A DNA stretch of 64,000 nucleotides from Allolobophora icterica (GCA_963556255.1 OY744607.1:1623627-1687626), one strand, 5' to 3'. Positions 41,842 to 54,994 are shown, counted from the stretch's first letter. Program-made: numbers and translations. The notes: generated by a model from the sequence alone, not told the origin.

Positions 41842-43384
41842 TGTAGCGTAACTACCCGGGGCAAGGCTACTGACCAGGATGGCCCTTCCCAGGTATCAGC
41901 GTGTCAACTCCTATGTCCGTGGTTCGGCTTCACTTAGTCAAGCTGAAGGCTTCAGACTCTGGTTCAGTTCAATCGTTTTATTCATGTAAAACAAACCGAC
42001 TACCCGTCGGGTGAATCAAGTGACAGTTACAAATCGTCAATGTACAATAAACCGCAAGTTCTACCGAAGAAGATTGTCCGCCACTACAATTCGCAGATGA
42101 AACCGTTCGCTACTCACGCTTGACAGTCCGTGTATCGCAACGCTTGACAGTTTATGTACCGCAACGCTTTACCGTCCGTGTATCGCAACGCTTGCGACGC
42201 CAAGTTCGCCAGGCGACGACGTGGATCCCAGTCCAGCTCGCAATCGCTTCCGAAGCGCCACGCACTTGTCACCGCCGACGACGACTAACTTCGCTACTCG
42301 ACGACTAAGTTCGCCCGTCCGCTCGAGTGTCCTTTCCGGTCGAGCGCCGACTGTTTCCTCTCCTCCGACGAAGTGACTCCGACGACACCTTCCTCCGACC
42401 GTGTCCGCGTGTGAGTGAGTCCCCGACTGTCTTCCCCGACTGACTGACTGACTGACAGAGTGCGTCCGACGCAGTGCTCTGACCGAGTGAGTCCGACGAA
42501 GTGCGTGCTGACTGTCCTTGTCTTCTCCTTATATAGTGTATCGATACAGGGTATCGTGTATCGAGTATCGTGTATCGTGTATCGATACCTGCGGGTATCG
42601 TGTATCGTGTATCGTGTATCGATACAGGTATCGTGTATCGAGTATCGTGTATCGGGTATCGATACCTGCGGGTATCGTGTATCGTGTATCGTGTATCGTG
42701 TATCGATACAGGGTATCGTGTATCGAGTATCGTGTATCGTGTATCGATACCTGCGGGTATCGTGTATCGTGTATCGTGTATCGATACCTGCGGGTATCGT
42801 GTATCGTGTATCGTGTATCGATACCTGCGGGTATCGTGTATCGTGTATCGTGTATCGATCCCTGCGGGTATCGTGTATCGTGTATCGATACCTGCGGGTA
42901 TCGTGTATCGTGTATCGTGTATCGTGTATCGATACAGGGTATCGTGTATCGAGTATCGATACCTGCGGGTATCGTGTATCGTGTATCGTGTATCGTGTAT
43001 CGATACCTGCGGGTATCGTGTATCGTGTATCGTGTATCGTGTATCGAGTATCGTGTATCGTGTATCGTGTATCGATACCTGCGGGTATCGTGTATCGTGT
43101 ATCGTGTATCGATACCTGCGGGTATCGTGTATCGTGTATCGTGTATCGATACCTGCGGGTATCGTGTATCGTGTATCGTGTATCGATACCTGCGGGTATC
43201 GTGTATCGTGTATCGTGTATCGATACCTGCGGGTATCGTGTATCGTGTCTGGCTGGCATGCATCGACATAGGCAGGCACCGAGGCTGGCTGGCAGGTATC
43301 AACACAGGCCGGCAGGCATGCATCGTAGCCGGACGGCCGAGTCCAAAATGAAAGAAAGGGGGTGGAAGGGCCAAGACTTTCACA
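41842..43384 (-). repeat. LTR, left copy (3' LTR of the element)
   Basis: Starts TGTAGCGTAACTACCCGG and ends GGCCAAGACTTTCACA on the plus strand. Contains the GTATCG tandem array at about 42536-43247. Confidence 0.92.
42536..43247. repeat. GTATCG tandem array in left LTR
   Basis: Units of GTATCGTGTATCGTG and ATCGATACCTGCGG in varying numbers. The GTATCGATAC core is self-complementary. Long open frames in five phases are artefacts of the array. Confidence 0.95.
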
Positions 43385-43996
43385 CTCCCCCACGACCAAA
43401 ATGAGACACAAAGTCCTCCGTTTGTGTGTCCAAAAGAAACTGCCACCACCACCTCAACAACGAAGAACAACAGGATACCGACAACACGCTCACAGGCCGC
43501 ACATGGCATCCAAAGAAAACGACGACAACCATCGCCCAATTGCGCAAGAAAACATCTCCCGTTTCCTGCTACAACGACAACCAGTGCAACACAGGAACGG
43601 CAACACATGCAACTCAGAGAAAAGACGTGACAACCATCATCACTACAACCGAACAACCACAACAGCCACGCAAGACATCCTCCGTTTCTTGCAAAACGAC
43701 AGCAAATGTAGCTGAGAGACCCCAGAAAATAAATGTGACAACGATCACCCCAACACAGCAGCCAATTCGGCTGAGAGACCCCAGAAAACAATTGTGACAA
43801 TGATCACCCCAACGTCCCTAGTCAACAACACAAGCATTCAAAACTGCTACTCTCGAGTAACATCAACAGCGATGAAAACTCCTCTTTCTCGCTGAAACAT
43901 CAATTAGGGGCCTACATCAACTGCAGAGGCAACAGAAAAACGTGTGACAACCATTATCTCAAAAAGTCCGATCAACAATCCTATGTTGCGCCTCCA

Positions 43997-46720
43997 CTAC
44001 GACTGATACCGCGTTGGTTTCCGAATGGCTCGCCGTGGTCTATCACTCCCAAGCGCGGCGGGACTAGTAAATAAGGACCCAGCTTCGGCTGGCCTAATTT
44101 TAGCCCTACCAGGCGGCCTATTCGCCTCCGCCGCCGATGCAGCTGACTCGAGATCCGACCTGATTGGGGTAGAGACAGTCTCTACTCCATCTGTCGCTGC
44201 TTCCTCCCATCGCCCTGCCGTCCTAAGCGGCCCACGCTTAAGCGGTTGTCCACGGCAATAGCGACAGCACGGTTCACAACGTTGGCAAAAACTTTGCACG
44301 TCTTTGGACCAGCCTACAAACGCTCTGCCCTTTTTAACGAAAGCAAACAGCGATTCAACAAGGCATGAAAATCCAGAAATAAATCTCCAATAATAAGCGC
44401 ATAACTCAAGGAAAGCCTTCACCTCTCCCAGATGCTGCGGAGTAGGCCAAGAAACCACCTCTTGGACCTTGGTCGGGTCCAACACGACCCCTGAAGCAGA
44501 CACAATATGTCCAAGGAAACAAATCGTCCGCCGCAAAATATGACCTGCATCCGGCTTCAGCTTCAAACTTGCGGTACGTAAGCGTCGGAGGACCATTTCC
44601 ATCCTATAGGAAATCCCAAAAATTACAACATCGTCCAAATAAACAGTCGCTCGACCAGAAAAAGGTTGCCTCCTCAAAGGTTGTCTAACAGGTTGTGCTG
44701 TTCCCGTCTCAATACGATGTTCGCATATCGACGTCCTCCCTAAATCCATCTCTGAAGAGGAAAACACATCAACATACTTCACCAAAATATTTCTCAACTC
44801 CTCTTTTGCCTCCCGAGGCACATCCTCCGGAAGATCCTCCATCAACTTACCAATTACGGGAGAATCCGACACAACCATTTTCTCTTTCTTGTCCACCATC
44901 TCATCTGCAACTTCTACAGGGTGCAACTCTCCTATTAACAAGTCCCTAGCTAACATAGCAGGCTCCTTTCCTAAATTAACCATCCGCACTTGCGATGATC
45001 CCATGTTATCATCGACCACCACCCGTGCAACATGGACCCCTTGCATAATCTCGGCCGCTTCCGTCATCCAAGCCGGCGCCGTTGCGGACAAATCTCTATA
45101 CACAGTTTTAACAAGAACATTACTTTGCGAACGAGGGAGCACAGTCACATCCTCGGCCACCACAACGCGCCTACACCAAGAAGCACCGTCTCTTCTTACC
45201 AAAGGAATACGTCTCCGACCAACAAAAAGAGCACCATTGCCAAAGCCCAAGCGACAACGATTCTCACGCAACCAATTCATACCAAGCATGGGCTCAAAGA
45301 CCTGATCCGATACAAGAAAATTGGTTACAATCTCAAAACCACGCCAAATCTTAAGCGGAACACTAATTTCCCCAAGGACTCGGATCGAATTACCATTTGC
45401 AGCCAGCAAAACCCTCGTTGTAGGTTGCAACTCCAACCCCTCAACATCAGAAGAAGGCACGATGCTTACCTCCGACCCAGTATCAATGAGACAGAGACGA
45501 GACCGTCGATGTATGTTGGCCCGAACGTAGATAGCGTTGTTCGACAATGTAAAAGGTCGTTCTCGTGTGGTATGGTTAGTAACCACGGTCTCTTCCGTGG
45601 CCTCATCCTCGAAATTGGTCAACCCGCCGTCCCGACGTTGACCTCCAAAGCGGCGTGGCTGTCTACACTCCCGAGCAAAATGGCCGACTCGTCCACAGTT
45701 GAAACACGATTGACGGCGTACTGAAGCTCCACCGTTCCAATTGACTTGACCATCGTCCACGAATGCCGGAGGATGCTTCCGAAGCTCCTCCAACTGACGA
45801 GAAATCTTTTCCTCGAATTCTTCCTGTCTCCTCCGCTGGGCTGCGAAGAAACTGTCCAGCTGCGTCCGAAGCTGTTCATTCACATCGACGCCCTGAGTTC
45901 CTCGGACTCGGTTGGGAGGCCGACGTCGTTCATCCGCATCAGCCATCTGCTGATAAGCACCAAGGCGTAACGCCATGCGGTAAGCCTCGTCAATCGACTT
46001 AGGCTCCCTCTCCCTGACTTTCAACGATAACTCCCTGTCTCTGATCGCCTCCAGAAAAGCATCGCGTGCAACTATTTCTGTTGTCTCGTTGGACGGTACG
46101 GGGTAAGCCAACACGACTAACCGACGAATGTCATGGAGCAAATCACTCAGGCTTTCATCCGAGCGTTGACGTCTGTAATAAAGCTGAGCACGAAACGTTT
46201 CAGCTTGTCCTTCCGCTCCGTATCTCTGGCGTAACCTTTCGACGAGTTGCTCGTATGAGATATTGGACTTGGCACCGAAATCCCACAACAACTGCGTAGC
46301 CGCTTTGTCCAACGCACAACGAAGAAAATCCACTTTGTCCACATTCGACCACTGGTTGTGCCTGGCACACACTTCAAACTGAGCTAGAAACGATTCGAGG
46401 GACCCGGTCCCGTCGAATTTTCCAGGCTTCATGTAAGTCATCTTGCAACTGAGCAAGTTTCCAACGTTCTCCAGCAATCGCGAGTCCGATAAGGTCTCCT
46501 TTACGACCGATGTTTCTTTTCTTACACTGTCGGCAGTAACCGCAGGTTCTAACGCATCGAAGTCGATACTCTGGAAAAGTCCACTTCGATCAGACTTAAT
46601 CTTTCCCGCAGCCTTCGAATCTTTAACCGCAGGCATCAAACGAAACGGAGAGTCAGTATACGAATCAGCGAGATCGAGCAGCGTATTTCGTACCGTTTCC
46701 CCTTCATCAGCGAAAGCCAT
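43997..46720 (-). CDS. Gag-Pol polyprotein, Gypsy type, with in-frame deletions
   Basis: 907 codons from ATG 46720. Gag (about 90-300) has a retrotransposon gag helix region; a CCHC knuckle CFNCGRVGHFAREC is near residue 340; an aspartic protease with LIDTGSEVSIVPSS is near 408. Pol is mutilated: the reverse transcriptase goes from RQPLRRQPFSG straight to VYLDDVVIFG (near 692), losing the fingers and motif A; RNase H is missing, and the integrase is reduced to a zinc-finger-like CQRCEPCCRYC (near 810). The frame nevertheless remains open to RKPTRYQS. It likely supplies Gag and protease only and depends on full-length relatives for reverse transcription. Confidence 0.9.
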   Translation of the reverse strand: MAFADEGETVRNTLLDLADSYTDSPFRLMPAVKDSKAAGKIKSDRSGLFQSIDFDALEPAVTADSVRKETSVVKETLSDSRLLENVGNLLSCKMTYMKPGKFDGTGSLESFLAQFEVCARHNQWSNVDKVDFLRCALDKAATQLLWDFGAKSNISYEQLVERLRQRYGAEGQAETFRAQLYYRRQRSDESLSDLLHDIRRLVVLAYPVPSNETTEIVARDAFLEAIRDRELSLKVREREPKSIDEAYRMALRLGAYQQMADADERRRPPNRVRGTQGVDVNEQLRTQLDSFFAAQRRRQEEFEEKISRQLEELRKHPPAFVDDGQVNWNGGASVRRQSCFNCGRVGHFARECRQPRRFGGQRRDGGLTNFEDEATEETVVTNHTTRERPFTLSNNAIYVRANIHRRSRLCLIDTGSEVSIVPSSDVEGLELQPTTRVLLAANGNSIRVLGEISVPLKIWRGFEIVTNFLVSDQVFEPMLGMNWLRENRCRLGFGNGALFVGRRRIPLVRRDGASWCRRVVVAEDVTVLPRSQSNVLVKTVYRDLSATAPAWMTEAAEIMQGVHVARVVVDDNMGSSQVRMVNLGKEPAMLARDLLIGELHPVEVADEMVDKKEKMVVSDSPVIGKLMEDLPEDVPREAKEELRNILVKYVDVFSSSEMDLGRTSICEHRIETGTAQPVRQPLRRQPFSGRATVYLDDVVIFGISYRMEMVLRRLRTASLKLKPDAGHILRRTICFLGHIVSASGVVLDPTKVQEVVSWPTPQHLGEVKAFLELCAYYWRFISGFSCLVESLFAFVKKGRAFVGWSKDVQSFCQRCEPCCRYCRGQPLKRGPLRTAGRWEEAATDGVETVSTPIRSDLESAASAAEANRPPGRAKIRPAEAGSLFTSPAALGSDRPRRAIRKPTRYQS

Positions 46721-46830
46721 TTTTCCGAAGTCCGTAGATCAACGTAGTAAAATCCGAAAATTCTTGACTCGACGAACAGAACCAGAATTCGCAATGAATC
46801 CAACTCCACCGCACTTCTGCGTACCAGTTT

Positions 46831-48359
46831 TGTAGCGTAACTACCCGGGGCAAGGCTACTGACCAGGATGGCCCTTCCCAGGTATCAGCGTGTCAACTCC
46901 TATGTCCGTGGTTCGGCTTCACTTAGTCAAGCTGAAGGCTTCAGACTCTGGTTCAGTTCAATCGTTTTATTCATGTAAAACAAACCGACTACCCGTCGGG
47001 TGAATCAAGTGACAGTTACAAATCGTCAATGTACAATAAACCGCAAGTTCTACCGAAGAAGATTGTCCGCCACTACAATTCGCCGATGAAACCGTTCGCT
47101 ACTCACGCTTGACAGTCCGTGTATCGCAACGCTTGACAGTTTATGTACCGCAACGCTTTACCGTCCGTGTATCGCAACGCTTGCGACGCCAAGTTCGCCA
47201 GGCGACGACGTGGATCCCAGTCCAGCTCGCAATCGCTTCCGAAGCGCCACGCACTTGTCACCGCCGACGACGACTAACTTCGCTACTCGACGACTAAGTT
47301 CGCCCGTCCGCTCGAGTGTCCTTTCCGGTCGAGCGCCGACTGTTTCCTCTCCTCCGACGAAGTGACTCCGACGACACCTTCCTCCGACCGTGTCCGCGTG
47401 TGAGTGAGTCCCCGACTGTCTTCCCCGACTGACTGACTGACTGACAGAGTGCGTCCGACGCAGTGCTCTGACCGAGTGAGTCCGACGAAGTGCGTGCTGA
47501 CTGTCCTTGTCTTCTCCTTATATAGTGTATCGATACAGGGTATCGTGTATCGAGTATCGTGTATCGTGTATCGATACCTGCGGGTATCGTGTATCGTGTA
47601 TCGTGTATCGATACAGGTATCGTGTATCGAGTATCGTGTATCGGGTATCGATACCTGCGGGTATCGTGTATCGTGTATCGTGTATCGTGTATCGATACAG
47701 GGTATCGTGTATCGAGTATCGTGTATCGTGTATCGATACCTGCGGGTATCGTGTATCGTGTATCGTGTATCGATACCTGCGGGTATCGTGTATCGTGTAT
47801 CGTGTATCGATACCTGCGGGTATCGTGTATCGTGTATCGTGTATCGATCCCTGCGGGTATCGTGTATCGTGTATCGATACCTGCGGGTATCGTGTATCGT
47901 GTATCGTGTATCGATACAGGGTATCGTGTATCGAGTATCGATACCTGCGGGTATCGTGTATCGTGTATCGTGTATCGATACCTGCGGGTATCGTGTATCG
48001 TGTATCGTGTATCGTGTATCGAGTATCGTGTATCGTGTATCGATACCTGCGGGTATCGTGTATCGTGTATCGTGTATCGATACCTGCGGGTATCGTGTAT
48101 CGTGTATCGTGTATCGATACCTGCGGGTATCGTGTATCGTGTATCGTGTATCGATACCTGCGGGTATCGTGTATCGTGTATCGTGTATCGTGTATCGATA
48201 CCTGCGGGTATCGTGTATCGTGTCTGGCTGGCATGCATCGACATAGGCAGGCACCGAGGCTGGCTGGCAGGTATCAACACAGGCCGGCAGGCATGCATCG
48301 TAGCCGGACGGCCGAGTCCAAAATGAAAGAAAGGGGGTGGAAGGGCCAAGACTTCCACA
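46831..48359 (-). repeat. LTR, right copy (5' LTR of the element)
   Basis: Near-identical to the left copy; the clearest difference outside the array is one base in the ATTCGCAGATG/ATTCGCCGATG word near 42095/47084. It ends GACTTCCACA at 48359. Confidence 0.92.
47525..48223. repeat. GTATCG tandem array in right LTR
   Basis: Same units as the left LTR with slightly different copy order, which accounts for the LTR length difference. Confidence 0.95.
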
Positions 48360-48360
48360 A

Positions 48361-48404
<44 letters not shown>

Positions 48405-48760
48405 CTTTCAAATTGTCGTCAACGGCCTTTGATGTCATATGAAGACGTTAAACCTGGAAACTAATGATCGATTACCGTACACTGGAATACACATTCTGGT
48501 TATTCAGTTCGCCACTGACCGTACTCTGGTAGTGCTAGTCTCAAGCCTGGTTAACGAGGAGGACGACGTTAACGGTCCTGGCAGCCAAAAGGTGTCGTTA
48601 AGTACTATAGAAAGTTCTGCATGGTTACTCCATTCTAATCATTCTGGAATACGTCTACTCTTAGACACCTCTTTTAAGGATAAATATAATTTACAAGTCA
48701 CATTCTGGTACATATAATCTAGACACCTCTTTCAAGCGATGTATAAAATTTATAAGTTAC
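48405..48760. repeat. Segmental repeat, copy 2 (right part)
   Basis: Continuation of copy 2 beyond the LTR element, homologous to 28680-28990; ends with GACACCTCTTTTAAGGAT and a second AGACACCTCTTTCAAGCGAT. Confidence 0.65.
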
Positions 48761-49014
48761 AGTAAAGGCTAATTAAACGAGTTCCTCTTCCTCCTTATTA
48801 TGCCAGAAAAGGAGAAAACTACTAAAAACACAGTTTATGTCAACGTCATCGGGCTTTGATGCCACAAGATGTCGTTTAAACTCTGGATGCATTCATTATG
48901 TCATACTATACAATTCAACTGTATTTGATACAATACAATACAACTGTATTTGATACAATACAATATAAAAAAAACTGTATTTGATATTGCCCTCCTTCCA
49001 AAGTTCATAAATGC

Positions 49015-49155
49015 ACACAGAACCAAACGACAGAACATCGATGGCGCTGAGCAATTCTGAGTTAATGACTTGCCCATTGTTCTCACAAAGTGATCGCCTG
49101 AGCGGAGGATCGAACCCGTACACTGAGCGTTACAGGCTAAGCGTTAGTGATAGTG
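49015..49155 (-). repeat. tRNA-derived SINE, minus strand
   Basis: The reverse strand carries a good B-box, GGGTTCGATCCTCC, and a tRNA-like head; same family as 31840-31975. Confidence 0.6.
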
Positions 49156-49494
49156 GTTTCAGTTTAACGACACCGTTTGATAACGAGGATCATTAGCGTC
49201 ACCTTCCTCCTTTATTCAGGCTTGGGACTGGCACTGCCAGAGTACTAGCAGCGGCGGAGTTAGTGTGAGCGCTCTTCTCGTCTGAAGCATGTATAACATC
49301 GCTTGACAAATGTCTTACTGGTTTCTGAAGACAAAACATCCGGCCTCCAAAAAGAGGTTAATCTATGCTGCCACCTGGCACCATTCTTATATAGCATCAC
49401 TTGACCACGTCTTAAAGGTGTCTAAAGAGAGCGTTTTAAGTATTCGCCTACCGTGTCCCACTGAATCTTCTATATGCGTACGCGGCGGAATTAC

Positions 49495-49732
49495 CTGGCT
49501 GGCGACAGAAGAAAATGGATCCGTTGAATGACCTTGGCCATCGGAGGTCATCGGTCGTGACCTGAACGGAGTCGGAGAAGGCGCTGAAGCTGTCGAAGGA
49601 GGCAGAGGTGTGGTACAGGTAGTCAGTGGCTGCGTCAAACCCGTAGGGGATAGCCAGATTGGAACTGTTGGCCGGACTGTAAAGACCTAACCGATCATCG
49701 CTCGTTATATCCAGCGACGAATTGAAATTCAC
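49495..49732 (-). CDS. Unidentified gene, exon (phase 0 to 1)
   Basis: Acceptor GTTTTGCAG before 49732 and donor GCCAG-GTAATT after 49495. The 79 codons read VNFNSSLDITSDDRLGLYSP, then YGFDAATDYLYHTSASFDSF and RSFNGSIFFCRQ, with extracellular-looking composition and one Cys. It splices in phase to the exon at 50467-50693. I do not recognise the domain. It could be an upstream part of the lectin gene, but the phase does not connect directly to the exon at 34590, so at least one exon would be missing. Confidence 0.5.
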
Positions 49733-49739
49733 CTGCAAA

Positions 49740-50110
<371 letters not shown>

Positions 50111-50466
50111 CGACGGTAAAGGTGGTACACTTATTTACATACCTCTGTCGGAACTGGTAATTATATGACAGTGGTAGTGGTAAAGTCATTGACAATGGTG
50201 GTTACGGTAATGGCGATGACAGAAATGATATTAAAATCAATGAAAACATCGTGTTAAATGCTAAAACTAATGCTAATGTTGATGGTAATGTATCAACCCG
50301 CTACCTCTTTCACTTACAACTTAACCTAATTACGATTGCGGCGCTACAGAAGTTGGGGAACCTCTGACGAGTCTCTCTCATGAAGTGGCGCTATATAAAT
50401 TTGCAATTACCATTACCGTCACTGCACAAGAGCAGTGGACAATCGAAGTGGTCATCGTAAACTGAC

Positions 50467-50693
50467 CGTTACGAAGGTCCTCATGGTCTGACTGAGCACA
50501 GGTCGGATGACCGTCTGCCACCGGAAGTTCAACGTATTATCGTTCACCCGCCGCCATATTTGAACGGAGACTGGTTCCGTGGTGCAGACGCGCACTCGGA
50601 GCGCCACGTATGAACCGGAAGTCAGCTGACGTCGCGTTTCTATGGCAACGCGTCCGCTGGTGTCCATCATGTAAATGCCGCAACAGTCATAGC
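50467..50693 (-). CDS. Unidentified gene, exon (phase 1 to 0)
   Basis: Acceptor TTCTACTGCAG before 50693 and a donor-like ACG-GTCAGT after 50467. It encodes YDCCGIYMMDTSGRVAIETR and RQLTSGSYVALRVRVCTTEP followed by VSVQIWRRVND: three Cys, beta-rich, probably secreted or extracellular. Family not recognised. Phase agrees with the exon at 49495-49732. Confidence 0.5.
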
Positions 50694-50825
50694 CTGCAGT
50701 AGAAAAGATAGGTGTGGTATTGGGCAAGGTATGGTGATGAAAAGGTAAATCATGGTATTATTATTATTATTGCTATTATTACTATGACTACTATTATATT
50801 TATTAAATATCTTGATATGTATATA

Positions 50826-51360
<535 letters not shown>

Positions 51361-51364
51361 TATG

Positions 51365-51700
51365 CGAACCTTACTGTTGTGCCTGCGGCACACTTATCAC
51401 CGTCCGAGTCACACACGGCCTGCCTTGCGCACTAGACTTTGGACGTGTGGCTAGAGACGGTGTTCTCAACGACCTGATCTGCCGAGCCCTATCTAAACCC
51501 GGTTTCCTGATGGCTACGGATCCACAGGACCTTAGCGATCAGACGGCAAAAGACCGGATGGCATAATCCTCATCCCTTGGAGAGCCGACAGGGGCCTGGT
51601 GTGGGACACCACGGTGGTGGATACGCTCGCGCCCTCTTATCTCCTCCCAACAGCCTCTCGAGCCGGATCCACAGAAAGAACCAAAGAACCACAGAAAGAA
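51365..51700 (+). pseudogene. LINE ORF2 C-terminal fragment, copy 1
   Basis: CCACGTLITVRVTHGLPCAL, GVLNDLICRALSKPGF and, in another frame, ILIPWRADRGLVWDTTVVDT match the zinc-binding carboxy end of an invertebrate non-LTR element. Frameshifted. Confidence 0.75.
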
Positions 51701-52079
51701 CCAAAAATACAACGCCTTCCTCAAGTCTTCATCCCTGGCTATGGAAACGTTAGGCCCCATCAACAACAAATAATTAGTAATAGTTCCATCGAACAAAATA
51801 TGCCTTACATTAAATTAAACTTAAACTTAAATAAAAGCAATGCCTTAAATAAATTAAACACCTTTAACTACTTTTGAGAGACGGTATATATTTTTCAACT
51901 CTGTTCCATTTTTGCTTGCATGATTGCATCTTCAAAAGTAATGTGATAGGCTTCGTTCGACGACGAAATTCAACAACAATAATCACAATAATATTATTAG
52001 TATTAATAATAACAATAATAATATGTGCCCCAAGACTGCTCTTTTGTAATGGCCCAAGAACAATGGCTAACTGAATCGG

Positions 52080-52960
52080 ATGCTCCATTCCTTGAAGAAA
52101 CCATAAGCCGTGTGCCTGGGATCACCATCTCATTATGAAAGACCTAGCAGCTTTAGAGGCCTCGATAACAACGGATTACCACCGGACCAGGCAGAGGGCA
52201 GTCGCCTCACCGCATGCAGGACAGGTGATTGCCTTCTAGCACTCACCACAAGCGCTTGCGGACTGAGGCTAAATGGCAAGGCAGTCCGTACTGCAACAGG
52301 ACTGCGCTTCGGGGCCGATTGATATGGTCCTCACGAACGCCCTTGTGGAGGGACGGTCCAAGAGGATGGCTCACGTGGCTTGTCATGCAGCCTTGGGTCG
52401 GGTCGTACTGCCAGACACGCATGATCAAACGAATTCATTTGGTGTGGCCTAACCAAAGCTGGCTTCTCGGCTACAAAGGAGCCTACTGGACTCGCCAGGT
52501 CTGATGGGAGACGTCCTGATGGTGTGACTCTCATCTCATGGGGAGGGTGGCAAATGCCTTGCCTGGGACGCCGCTGTCATCGACACCCTGGCAGAATCGT
52601 ACCGCATCAGATCAGCTGAGGTTGCGGATGCTGCTGTCGAGATAGCAGCAGATAGAAAAACATCCAAATATTTTGTCATCGTATGGCTTTGTGCTTTGGC
52701 CTTTGAAACTCTGGATCCAATAAACCAAGATAGCCTTGCATTGATCAACCTCCTCGGCTACCACCTTGCCCAAATATCAGGAGACAACATAGAAACTACT
52801 ATTCTCTTTGAGCTCTTATCCATGTATATCCAGCGCTTCAATACAGTCGCTTTTGTAGCACCTTTCTCACCGATTAAACTATCTGTAAGGACTAGCCATA
52901 CCAGAACAATGGTCCCTCAGTTTTGCAATTCCGAGGGATCATATGTATCTTGGAGAAAAA
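52080..52960 (+). pseudogene. LINE ORF2 C-terminal fragment, copy 2
   Basis: Same family as 51365-51700, with RRPDGVTLISWGG, VIDTLAESYRIRSAEVADAA and AFETLDPINQDSLALINLLG in several frames. Broken. Confidence 0.75.
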
Positions 52961-53159
52961 AAATTATTATAATATGCTTGTACGCATGCAAGCGTACTTG
53001 CGTATATGTAATACTATGTATGTCGAATACCTGTTGCTTGTCCAAGAGTCGATCGAATGACGTTGAGAATGAGAAGACTATATCCTAATATGCAGTTCAT
53101 CGTATCCTACAAGAAAGAAATATGAATACAGGCTTACAAATGAATCAATGAATGAATGG

Positions 53160-53163
53160 ATGT

Positions 53164-53223
<60 letters not shown>

Positions 53224-53240
53224 GTCAATCAATCAATCCA
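53160..53240. repeat. (AATC)n microsatellite
   Basis: Pure AATC units with a few changes at the right end. Confidence 0.95.
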
Positions 53241-53699
53241 TCAATCAATAAATCAAGCAATCGAAATGTATATGGCGCTCCTGAAGGTCTCAGAGACACT
53301 CAGCCATATCCTACAAGCAGCATATTGGGGCTACAGAATAATACCCTAATGTAATCGTAATCTCGAGATTTCTACTGCGCGTAAAAAGCGAAGTCGCTGG
53401 AATCAGCTTATTCACAGGCGCTCAGTCAAAACAAAATCTATAGGCAGGAAGGGTCAATATCAGTTCCTTGTCAAGATCCAATGGGTTGAGCATACAGACA
53501 GTCAGACGGCTATATATTGGATGGCGTTTAGAATTGAAGCGACGAGAGAGTAAAGGGGAAGAGGAGGAATCGTGATAAGATTAATTTTGTGAAAGAGCAG
53601 TGTTTTCAGTTTTGAGTGAAAGAATTGTGGACAGATATGAAGAGGTGAGGTTCTGGTGAGTTCGTAGGATGGATCAGATATTAGTAGCTTAATAATTTT

Positions 53700-53710
53700 A
53701 GTATTTATGC

Positions 53711-53743
<33 letters not shown>

Positions 53744-53815
53744 TGTATGTATGTATGTATGTATGTATGTATGTATGTATGTATGTGTGAATGCATGTAT
53801 GCATGTATACATGTA
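53700..53815. repeat. (ATGT)n microsatellite
   Basis: Nearly pure GTAT/ATGT run. The stretch on to 54470 has no supported gene. Confidence 0.95.
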
Positions 53816-54489
53816 TAAAAATACTTAATATAGCGCCTTTTAGTTCCTCACAAAACGCTGACTGGCAAAACCTCCTATATAACTGGCTCTTTAGACTACA
53901 AATAGGCCTTATACAACTAGCCTATTAGGCTTAAAAATAGCCTGTGCCTATACAGCTATCTTGTGATGACTACAGGCTATATGCAACGAATCTTCCTCGC
54001 CCTTAAGTATACTATAGTAGCCTGCAGCCTTATGGCTTGCTCAACGCAACCAAATCAGTGGGCCAAGGAATCTTCCGACACAGATTAATTACCCTCTTTC
54101 CATTGTTAAAAACACTCAGAATTTCTTTGAAATTAAATAAAGGGACACGTTGTAACAAAATACACATATATACACATATATACAAACATTATTCTTTGTC
54201 TTCAGGATAAAGTGCCGTTTATTTATGACACACGGTGTATAAATTATACGCAAGCTGAGTCAAGATCCATTGTACGGGAGGCCATGTCCCCGTTGTGTTG
54301 CTCTCTGGTGGGACATTAAACTGCGGTCGTAAATACAATACTGGGGTAAAACTATGTTACCCTAAATGTCAACACCGACTTCGCGAGAAACCCCCAAAGC
54401 ACATTAAAGCTGTTACTGCGAATCCTGTTGTATGTTCAAACACAGACCCACGCGTATACATATCTTATCTTATCTTATCTTATATGATT

Positions 54490-54975
54490 ATTTATAAAGC
54501 GCCTCTCACAGCATAGACTATTCAGAGGCGCTCCCAGCGTGTCAGCCCCGAGGGAAAAGAAAGGTCTGTAGGCAGCGGAGAGAAGAAGGCGAGATCCCAA
54601 GCAATATCTTGCTACGGAGAGAGGGGGCAGGTCATTCCAAAGGGAAGGGCCAAGGATGGCAAAAGCACGATGCTGAGCCATCGAAGTCCTTGCGCGAGGG
54701 ACAAGAAGATCAAAGCGGTCAGCAGACCGAAGAGGGCGGGAAGACAGAGCAGATAGAGGTTTGCGCATTAGGTCACAGAGGTATTTAGGAGCTTTTCCCA
54801 GTTGAGTCCTAGAGATCAGGAGAAGAACCTTGTATTGGATGCGGGAAGCAACAGGAAGCCAGTGAAGTACATCAGTCATAAAGGTAGTTATGTGAGAGAA
54901 GCGAGGAAAACGGGCAACCGCATTCAGAACAGACTGCAGAGATGAAAGGCGCGCTTTAGGGAGCCCAGCAAACAT
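54490..54975 (-). pseudogene. L2/Daphne-like LINE C-terminal fragment
   Basis: The minus-strand frame reads LQSVLNAVARFPRFSHITTF, LHWLPVASRIQYKVLLLISR, KAPKYLCDL and FAILGPSLWNDLPP, the classic end of L2-clade LINE ORF2. The reading frame is intact in this piece, but the reverse transcriptase core is absent. Confidence 0.88.
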
Positions 54976-54994
54976 ACACACATATACACACACA

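Larger units (their letters stand above)
41842..48359 (-). mobile_element. Gypsy-type LTR retrotransposon, internally deleted
   Basis: Two LTRs of about 1.5 kb in direct orientation, each TG...CA, flank a minus-strand gag-pol. The flanking 4-base ATAT repeats are compatible with a target duplication but lie in a TA run, so they prove little. Next to the right LTR, on the minus strand, a TGGTACGCAGAAGTGC sequence is a possible primer-binding site; next to the left LTR lies a GTGGGGGAG purine tract. The LTRs differ at few positions outside their tandem arrays, so the insertion is recent. Confidence 0.93.

Noticed and set aside
42536..43247. CRISPR-like repeat array
   Set aside because: Units are contiguous and palindromic with no unique spacers, inside an LTR of an animal genome.
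42294..43411. Overlapping frames of 230-420 codons in the LTR
   Set aside because: They come from the GTATCG array and repeat in the other LTR.
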